Source: CAZNQW01 sp964575225
GTDB lineage: Bacteria; Chloroflexota; Anaerolineae; JAAYZQ01
DNA: 9,418 nucleotides
Reading direction: 5' to 3'
Assembly: GCA_964575225.1 (NCBI GenBank)
Contig: CAZNQW010000155.1
Location: 1 to 9,418, forward strand
Shown: in pieces, positions 1 to 5,084 of the stretch
How the letters are laid out: the number at the start of each line of letters is the position of its first letter
Numbering within the stretch: position 1 is the first letter of the stretch
Position numbers and translations under genes: made by a program
The notes under the pieces: model-generated
The model's database searches: none
The model's input: the letters and a program-made list of their open reading frames with translations, nothing else
Told to the model about the DNA's origin: nothing

Positions 1-1774
1 CGTCCTGGCGCACCCGCTCCCGCGCCTCACCCACCAGGTCGGAGAAGGTGGACAGCGCCACGAGCTGGCGCGGGGTAAAGAGATCGCCAAAGGTGATTAA
101 GCCATAGGCAGGAGTCCAAAGGGCGCGTGGGTCCGGCGCAAGTGGGGTTTCCGGCTTCCACTCTGGCTTCGCTTGCCGGGCGATGGCCTCATGCTCGGGC
201 GTGGGCGAGAGATAGACCCGCCCGCGGTCGCCCTCGGCGACGATGGCCATCAGCCGCGCCCCCATGCGCCCGGCCTTGCCCTCGGCCTTGATGTAGTCCG
301 GCGCCATCGGCGTGCCCGACATCAGGCACTGAAAGTTGGCGCCGCGGGACAGCTTGGTGCCCATTTTGGCGGCCTGGGCATCCCTGGGCTTGCCCACCTT
401 GCCGGTAAAGCGGTAGCCGTCGCCCTCGATCACCGGCTCGACGTAGGCCTCCTTGCCGGCCTTGGTGGACAGCATGAACGACGCGGCCAGCGGCACCTCG
501 ACGTGGGCAAAGGCCGGGTTGGGGCTGCGCACCGTGCGCGCCCACAGCCAGGCGATGACGGTCAGCGCCCGGCCCACGTAGGGCTTCAGGTCGGGCCGCT
601 GGCGGGCCATCTCGGCCGTCACCTCGACCTTGGGGTAGAGGTGTCCGATGCGCTTTTCGGCCTCGTCGCGCATCCGCTGGCCATAGTAGCGCACGTCCTC
701 GGCCAGTCCCTCGGCTCCCTTCCAGATCTGGGCGATGAGTCGCTTTTCCTTTCGCGCCTCGGGGTTCACCGGCGGCTGCCCGGCGAACTTGGGCGGGATC
801 TCGATCAGGGCCTTGTTGATCAGCACCGCCACCGGGTTCAGGTCGCTGGCATAGGCCTCCAGTCCCAGCCGCTGGGCCTCCAGCGGCAGCGCCCCGCCGC
901 CGGCAAAGGGGTCGTGAAAGGCGGGCAGCCGGTCGGGGTCGAACAACTCCTCCCGGGCCGGCAAGATGCCGGCGGCCCGATAGTCGGCGCAGGTGTCGCG
1001 CCAGCTCCGCCGGATCTCGGCGCGCGCCCGGCTGAGCACGTCCTCGTTGGTGGTGTTCTCCCACAGGACCAGCTCCTCGATCAGGCGAAAAAGGCGCTGC
1101 CGCTCCTCCTCCTGGGCCTCCTCGGTGGGAAATCGCTCGGGATGGGCCGAGGGGTCGTCGACCATCTGGGCGAAAATCACCGCCCGGGCCGCCGCCAGGG
1201 GCCGCCGCGCCCACCACAGGTGCAGCGTGGAGGGGTGGCCGTGGCGGATCGACTTTTCCCGCGCCGACGCCTTGTTGATGGCGTCCAGGGGCAGGGCGAC
1301 TTCGATCAGTTTTTTGCGATAGGGCATGGTGCTTTCCTTTTCGTCGTCAGAGTGCGTCGCGAGTGTGGGCAAGGCGTTTGAGTTGAGCACGTCGCCGTCC
1401 GCGTAGGTTGTGGACTCGTGAATGGCTCGGATACGGGCCACGTGCTCGGTCCGGGCTGGCTCATAGCGCGTTTCCCACGTTTGGTACCAGTCGTCGAGGC
1501 GATAGGCCTCGGGGATTTCATATTCGCGCACCTGCAAGAACAGGCTGCGAAAGGCATTCCAAACGGCGCTGCTCTTGTCCAACATCTCGCCGCCCCATTT
1601 AAAGAGGTAGCGCTGAAGCAGGAAAAAGACGGTGAGCTGCTCCAGGGCCGAGATGTCCCATTCACCGGTCTCGTGAAATCTCTCTCGGGCCTGCTCGTGA
1701 TCAAAGGGTTGATCGTCGAGATAGCGGTAGCCGTCAAAGCGCAGCGCGCAGGTGGTCAGGATGTCATCTTCCAT
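1..1774 (-). CDS. DUF1156 adenine-specific DNA methylase, N-terminal half, with in-frame upstream extension (partial)
   Basis: One uninterrupted minus-strand frame runs from ATG at 1774 to the left edge (591 codons), so the C-terminus is missing. The family start MPYRKKLIEVALPLDAINK is at 1327; counting from there, the DUF1156 region with LHLWWARRPLAAAR covers about residues 35-48, the SAM-binding motif DPFAGGG is at 139-145 and SDLNP at 161-165. The catalytic (D/N)PPY motif is not visible and should lie beyond the edge. COG1743/DUF1156 enzymes are N6-adenine DNA methyltransferases, often found in phage-defence islands, where host methylation marks self DNA. The family's usual Zn-ribbon cysteines seem absent: the matching stretch reads SPNPAFA (268-274). 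The ATG at 1774 lies 13 nt after the DUF262 stop. The 149 codons before 1327 may be a fused domain or a separate small protein; an internal start at 1327 with its own ribosome binding site is equally plausible. The methylase call is strong, the true start is uncertain. Confidence 0.88.
   Translation of the reverse strand, partial: MEDDILTTCALRFDGYRYLDDQPFDHEQARERFHETGEWDISALEQLTVFFLLQRYLFKWGGEMLDKSSAVWNAFRSLFLQVREYEIPEAYRLDDWYQTWETRYEPARTEHVARIRAIHESTTYADGDVLNSNALPTLATHSDDEKESTMPYRKKLIEVALPLDAINKASAREKSIRHGHPSTLHLWWARRPLAAARAVIFAQMVDDPSAHPERFPTEEAQEEERQRLFRLIEELVLWENTTNEDVLSRARAEIRRSWRDTCADYRAAGILPAREELFDPDRLPAFHDPFAGGGALPLEAQRLGLEAYASDLNPVAVLINKALIEIPPKFAGQPPVNPEARKEKRLIAQIWKGAEGLAEDVRYYGQRMRDEAEKRIGHLYPKVEVTAEMARQRPDLKPYVGRALTVIAWLWARTVRSPNPAFAHVEVPLAASFMLSTKAGKEAYVEPVIEGDGYRFTGKVGKPRDAQAAKMGTKLSRGANFQCLMSGTPMAPDYIKAEGKAGRMGARLMAIVAEGDRGRVYLSPTPEHEAIARQAKPEWKPETPLAPDPRALWTPAYGLITFGDLFTPRQLVALSTFSDLVGEARERVRQD
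1328..1774 (-). other. In-frame N-terminal segment upstream of the DUF1156 methylase (small protein or fused domain)
   Basis: This stretch encodes 149 residues beginning MEDDILTTCALRFDGYRYLD and joins the methylase without a stop. Residues 1 to about 118 look like a folded helical domain rich in aromatic and charged residues (for example VFFLLQRYLFKWGGEM at about 49-64 and EYEIPEAYRLDDWYQTW at about 83-99). Residues ~119-149 are polar and low in complexity and look like a linker or a translated former intergenic gap. I do not recognise a named family and see no catalytic motif. Its place between a nuclease and a methylase suggests an accessory subunit of the same system. Single base changes (for instance in the TCA codon of LNSN) would create a stop here, so a recent fusion by stop loss is possible. 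The segment is clearly coding; the fusion is an inference. Confidence 0.6.
1334..1339 (-). promoter_or_regulatory. Ribosome binding site for the internal methylase start at 1327
   Basis: The minus strand reads AAGGAA with 6 nt before the ATG at 1327, a good Shine-Dalgarno match and spacing. It lies exactly where the DUF1156 family normally starts. It therefore supports translation of a methylase without the upstream 149 codons, either instead of or in addition to the long form. Confidence 0.5.
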
Positions 1775-1787
1775 GGGTATGAATCTT

Positions 1788-4076
1788 TTACCATCCTTCC
1801 TTGACCGGCAAATCCAGATCGGTGCGCTGAGCATCCCAGTCCTTTTCCCAGACTGTGCGAAAGCGGGCGTCGATCTCTTGCACCGACCAGGTGCGCAGGA
1901 TGTCGTGCAGCGCCGGGATCTCTTCCAGTACCTCGATCAGTCGCGGCTGCATGGCATACCTTCCGCTGCCTTCGATGCTGCTCCATTTCAGAAGGAACGC
2001 GGTGCCCGGCTGGCTGTTTTTCAGCCCATCCGTTAGGTTGATCCGTCGCCCCAGGGCGCCCAGGACGCCCAGGAGTTGCGTCCGAGTCACCCCCATTTTC
2101 TCGTGTAGTTCGTCGTAGAACACACCGTCGGGCTCGGCCTCGTACAACACCTTGTACAACAGCATCTGCCCGCGGGGGATGAACCGACGAACAACCGCGC
2201 GGCGGGCCAGCTCCGCCTCGTCTTCAGGGCCTTTGGCGGAAGGCTCGACGGGGGCCACAGCCCAGCGACGCTCCGCCCATGCACGGATCTCTTGCCGGCG
2301 GGCCTGGATGGTCTCTGGCGTCCAATCCTCGTAGCGGGCGAGGGCCTGCTCGATAAACAACTTGGAGATTGCGTAGCAGCATGGCTGTCCGCTGGTCCCC
2401 TTCTTTTCGGGGAATGGTTTATTGCCCAGGCAGCTATTGTCAAAGGTAAGCGTCAGGTTTCCGATGTCGTGCAGCCACCGTTCGTGTTCTTCCGGCGAGA
2501 ACCGTGCGGCCCAATAGCCGCCCGCGTCCCACGCCTGGGGCAGCACATGTTCGATGGTGTCCTCTTTGCGAGCTACTATCTCCCACGGCATGAGCACTGC
2601 CTGGCCGGCCTGCTCCGCCAGAGCCTGCTCGTACTCGTACAGCATGTACTTTAGGCCTCGCCAGTGGTACCAGTCGGTGCGTTCCTCGAACCGAGTCAGG
2701 AAGCGTTGATCTGGGCAGTAGTACAAGATGCGCCTCTGCAGTTCGTTCAACACGCCCGGCATGTCGCCGGTGTCGTACAGCCGATTGCCCAGCCGGAAGG
2801 CCCACGACTGGCCGGTATTCGCCTGCCTTTCCAGCCAGCGATAGACGCGAAAGGCAAATCGCTCGCACAATTCCAGGGCTTCCAGGTATGGCTTGCCGTC
2901 ACTCGGATTGCGCAGGCGGGCGGCTATCAGCAGGGGCAGGAAGGTCGCCAATGCGTCCAGCCGCACGAGCCTCTTGGCGGCTGCGACGATACGCTGGCTG
3001 AGGGTAGAATCGCCATTGTACGCGCCGAACGCATTCGTGTGACCCGGCGCGAAAATATCGCAGTAGGCGATCACCGCGTTCTTGAGGCTGGCCAGGTACG
3101 CCTTGAGATCGGCCAGCAGATCGGCATGGCGGCCCTTATAGCGCCGCAGATTGAATCGAGCCTTGATCGACCGGCTGCCGCCCCATTTCTTGGGATCATA
3201 GTCGTAGACCATCAGCCAATGGGCGCGCAACAGCCTGTCCTCGTCGTCCACCCCACTGAGGCCTGCGGCCATCAGTCGCTCAAAAAGGTGTGTCCAGGCG
3301 TCGTTGATCGTCTCTGCCAGGTCATGGGTGTCCGGCAGGTCGAGTTTGGTGGCCAGGTAGAGGAGATAGTTCTTGGTCTTTTCCAACTCGGTCAAGTCCT
3401 TGCCCCGGTTGTTCATCGTCTCAAAGACCACGCCCGCGTCGGCTTCGCTGTGCACAGTATATACGACCAGGGTCAACTGCTGCGCCACCTTTAGGAATTC
3501 GTCCATGAGCCACTGGGCGTATCCGGTCTGCATCTCCCGCCGTTTTTCGGCGAGGTGGGCGCGAAAATAGGCCCGTGCAGCCAGTAACAGCTCGTGCGAG
3601 CGGATGCGCGGCGGTTCGATGCTTTGGTCCTGGCCTTGGCCCAGCACCGAATTGCAGTAGAAAGCGTGCGTGTCGCGGTTTAGCCTGAGCTTGGGTAGCC
3701 GCTGGTCGTTCAGGTCACGCAGCTCGATGTAGGTGTCCTGAATCCCCTCGGCCATCGTCCTTAGCGAGTCAAAGCCTTCCATCTCGTCATGCAGGGCATC
3801 CAGGTACAATACAAGCGTCGTCAGCCGCTGCTGGCCGTCGATCACGTCGTACTCTTGGTAGGCCTTGCCGTGGCGGTCTAGCACCTGGCCTGCACGGCCA
3901 GTGCGGGCGTGCAGGATCAGCAGCCCCATAAAGTGATTGGTGTTGGGGCCGAGAAGCTCCAAGTCCTCGACAAAGTCCCTGCATTGTCGTTCCTCCCACG
4001 CATACCCCCGCTGGTAGTCGGGCACGCGAAAGATGCGGTCAGAAAAGACATTGCTGACGGTGTACAGGTTTTCCAT
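1788..4076 (-). CDS. DUF262-DUF1524 protein, GmrSD/BrxU-like type IV restriction endonuclease
   Basis: The 762-residue protein has the two halves of GmrSD-type enzymes in one chain. The N-terminal DUF262 (ParB-like, NTP-using) domain carries VPDYQRGYAWEE at 18-29, VIDGQQRLTTL at 78-88 and FETMNNRGKDLTE at 218-230. The DUF1524 HNH-like nuclease domain has EHVLPQ at 509-514 (His510), IGNLTL at 538-543 and an N/K-rich end near 547-559. Known relatives cleave DNA with modified cytosines, such as glucosylated hydroxymethylcytosine of T-even phages; the substrate here is unknown. Residues ~622-760 form an extra region that looks winged-helix-like (GQMLLYKVLYEA, then GVFYDELHEKMGVTRTQLLG). The ATG at 4076 is backed by AAGGGA 7 nt upstream. 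It is followed after 13 nt by the methylase frame, suggesting one transcript. It is separated from the upstream transposase by 216 nt of repeats. The family call is firm; the target and the C-terminal fold are inferred. Confidence 0.92.
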   Translation of the reverse strand: MENLYTVSNVFSDRIFRVPDYQRGYAWEERQCRDFVEDLELLGPNTNHFMGLLILHARTGRAGQVLDRHGKAYQEYDVIDGQQRLTTLVLYLDALHDEMEGFDSLRTMAEGIQDTYIELRDLNDQRLPKLRLNRDTHAFYCNSVLGQGQDQSIEPPRIRSHELLLAARAYFRAHLAEKRREMQTGYAQWLMDEFLKVAQQLTLVVYTVHSEADAGVVFETMNNRGKDLTELEKTKNYLLYLATKLDLPDTHDLAETINDAWTHLFERLMAAGLSGVDDEDRLLRAHWLMVYDYDPKKWGGSRSIKARFNLRRYKGRHADLLADLKAYLASLKNAVIAYCDIFAPGHTNAFGAYNGDSTLSQRIVAAAKRLVRLDALATFLPLLIAARLRNPSDGKPYLEALELCERFAFRVYRWLERQANTGQSWAFRLGNRLYDTGDMPGVLNELQRRILYYCPDQRFLTRFEERTDWYHWRGLKYMLYEYEQALAEQAGQAVLMPWEIVARKEDTIEHVLPQAWDAGGYWAARFSPEEHERWLHDIGNLTLTFDNSCLGNKPFPEKKGTSGQPCCYAISKLFIEQALARYEDWTPETIQARRQEIRAWAERRWAVAPVEPSAKGPEDEAELARRAVVRRFIPRGQMLLYKVLYEAEPDGVFYDELHEKMGVTRTQLLGVLGALGRRINLTDGLKNSQPGTAFLLKWSSIEGSGRYAMQPRLIEVLEEIPALHDILRTWSVQEIDARFRTVWEKDWDAQRTDLDLPVKEGW

Positions 4077-4083
4077 GGCTACA

Positions 4084-4089
4084 TCCCTT
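4084..4089 (-). promoter_or_regulatory. Ribosome binding site of the DUF262-DUF1524 gene
   Basis: The minus strand reads AAGGGA with 7 nt before the ATG at 4076. This fixes the start at the family's usual N-terminus, just ahead of the PDYQRGY motif. Confidence 0.65.
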
Positions 4090-4104
4090 ATTACTGGCTA
4101 ACAC

Positions 4105-4135
4105 CAATTCCTGGCACGAATTGCCGCAGAATTGC
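4105..4135. promoter_or_regulatory. Possible operator: inverted and direct GAATTG(C) repeats upstream of the DUF262 gene
   Basis: CAATTC (4105-4110) and GAATTG (4118-4123) form an inverted pair with a 7-nt spacer. The heptamer GAATTGC at 4118-4124 recurs at 4129-4135, a start-to-start distance of 11 bp, close to one helical turn. The site lies 29-59 bp upstream of the nuclease start, where a repressor or activator could act. No convincing -35/-10 pair is visible beside it. This is pattern evidence only. Confidence 0.25.
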
Positions 4136-4165
4136 ATCACCATTGCGTTTCATCTGCTGTGGCTT

Positions 4166-4291
4166 GGGATCGCCGCCGTCCCTGGCGGCATCCTTGCGCT
4201 CAATCCTCTGTACCCTGGCATCGCTGCCATCCGCGGCGGCGTCCTTGCGCTCATTTTGCCCCACCGTGGGATCGCCGCCATCTGTGGCGGC
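4166..4291. repeat. Three REP-like hairpin units with 51-bp period
   Basis: Units begin at 4166, 4217 and 4268. Each holds a GC-rich hairpin: GCCGCC/GGCGGC at 4172-4189 and 4274-4291, and GCTGCC/GGCGGC at 4223-4240, all with 6-nt loops. The hairpins start exactly 51 bp apart. In unit 1 the stem lengthens to 9 bp with a single-base bulge (GAT..ATC). The segment TCCTTGCGCTCA is also shared between units 1 and 2. The cluster starts immediately after the RAYT stop codon and matches the REP elements that RAYT proteins are known to recognise. It sits inside the gene group and could also act as a transcript-stabilising or attenuating structure ahead of the nuclease gene. Confidence 0.75.
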
Positions 4292-4292
4292 T

Positions 4293-5084
4293 TCATCCTA
4301 CATTACTCACTTGTCCAACTTCCCTTCTTGCCGCACTGCCAAACGGCCAGTCCTCTGCCGACGCCACCAGTCCGGCCTTGACCGGATTCTGCTCGATATA
4401 GGCCACAGCTTGTTCGAAATGGCGGTCATCTCGAATAAAGCGGTCATAGTATTCCCGCGCCCAGAAGGGGCCGGTTCTTTCCAGTAGCTTGTTGGCCTGC
4501 TGAGCGGTGAACGATTTCCATGAATGCAGCACCTTGTCCAGTGGATACCCGGGCCACGTTTCGATCAGCACGTGGACGTGGTTCGGCATGACACACCATG
4601 CAATCAAACGGTAGCGCTGGTTGTCAAAATGCAGCAGGGCGTTTTCAACCAGGGCGGCAATCCGCTCGTCGTGCAACCAACAGGCGCCGTGGCCGGCGTC
4701 TTGGTATTCGACCATCCGCCGGCGCAATGCGATGGCTGATGGGTCGTGAGCCGTGGTGCCTTCTCGCCAGCGCAGCTCGTGCTTCCACTGTTCGATAACA
4801 TGGGCCGGCACGGCGTCGTGGAGGCGAAAGTTGATCGATTGCAGCAGGCCGGGCTGATCCAGGTGGGGCAGGTAGCCACGTGAGTACCAGTGCTTGGGGC
4901 TGTCGGGGCCAGCAGGGCCAGCAAAGATGCTGGCGGTCCCAGGGTCAGGGATGGTGGGGCCAGCAGGGATGCTGGCGTCCCCGGGGTTGGGGATGGCGGA
5001 GGGACCGGGGTTAGTGGGGCCAGCAGGGATGCTGGCTTCCCCGGATGCAGGGATGGCGGCGGCCCCAGGGTTAAAAATGCTCAT
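4293..5084 (-). CDS. REP-associated tyrosine transposase (RAYT, Y1 HUH family)
   Basis: This 263-residue protein has the RAYT hallmarks: HWYSRGYLPHLDQPG at 65-79, INFRLHDAVP at 84-93, the HUH motif in MPNHVHVLIE at 166-175 (His169, His171), and YDRFIRDD followed by YIEQNPVKAGLV at 229-240. Tyr213 and Tyr229 are candidates for the catalytic tyrosine. RAYTs are single-stranded DNA nucleases/transposases related to IS200/IS605 TnpA that bind and cut REP hairpins. The core family domain begins only near residue 64. The first ~62 residues are Pro/Ala/Gly-rich imperfect repeats (GEASIPAGPT, GDASIPAGPT, GTASIFAGPA) translated from DNA hairpin repeats. No other ATG lies close to the core, so the start at 5084 is the best choice: GGGGAA sits 5 nt upstream and the ATG overlaps the helicase stop as ATGA, suggesting coupled translation. 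It may be an insertion in the operon or a recruited component. Confidence 0.9.
   Translation of the reverse strand: MSIFNPGAAAIPASGEASIPAGPTNPGPSAIPNPGDASIPAGPTIPDPGTASIFAGPAGPDSPKHWYSRGYLPHLDQPGLLQSINFRLHDAVPAHVIEQWKHELRWREGTTAHDPSAIALRRRMVEYQDAGHGACWLHDERIAALVENALLHFDNQRYRLIAWCVMPNHVHVLIETWPGYPLDKVLHSWKSFTAQQANKLLERTGPFWAREYYDRFIRDDRHFEQAVAYIEQNPVKAGLVASAEDWPFGSAARREVGQVSNVG
4905..5084. repeat. Three hairpin repeats inside the 5' end of the RAYT gene
   Basis: Near-identical units start at 4905, 4956 and 5016 with GGGGCCAGCAG. Each contains a perfect 7-bp stem GCCAGCA/TGCTGGC with a 4-nt loop: 4917-4934 (loop AAGA), 4959-4976 and 5019-5036 (loop GGGA). Between the hairpins are diverged GGGATGG tracts. 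Start-to-start distances of the units are 51 and 60 bp, both multiples of three, so the RAYT reading frame stays open through them. The structure fits REP-type elements serving as RAYT binding sites. Confidence 0.75.

Larger units (their letters stand above)
4166..5084 (-). mobile_element. RAYT gene with flanking REP-like repeat clusters (REPtron-like element)
   Basis: A RAYT-family HUH transposase gene is bracketed by two families of hairpin repeats: units at 4166-4291 on its 3' side and units at 4905-5084 inside its 5' end. On the minus strand the two families share a GGAY-type foot before the stem (for example GGATGCCGCC and GGACGCCAGC), although their stem sequences differ. RAYTs are usually single-copy, immobile or domesticated genes that disperse REP sequences, so the element may not move as a whole. 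There are no long terminal inverted repeats or target-site duplications that I can see, and outer boundaries are uncertain. Confidence 0.6.

Noticed and set aside
173..1381. 402-codon plus-strand open frame opposite the methylase
   Set aside because: It is antisense to a reading frame with clear DUF1156 motifs; composition is Gly/Arg/Leu-rich and no motif is visible. Long antisense frames are expected at this GC content.
1306..1737. 143-codon minus-strand frame before the methylase
   Set aside because: It is the Ser/Thr/Pro-rich out-of-frame shadow of the 149-codon segment that joins the methylase in frame.
4166..4291. CRISPR array
   Set aside because: Only three diverged units, the most conserved part is an internal hairpin with variable loop, there are no unique spacers of constant length between identical repeats, and no cas gene is near.
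4121..4381. Plus-strand frame with a 17-residue repeat (GIAAxxGGxLAL)
   Set aside because: The peptide repeat is the translation of the 51-bp hairpin units and runs antisense into the conserved C-terminus of the RAYT gene.
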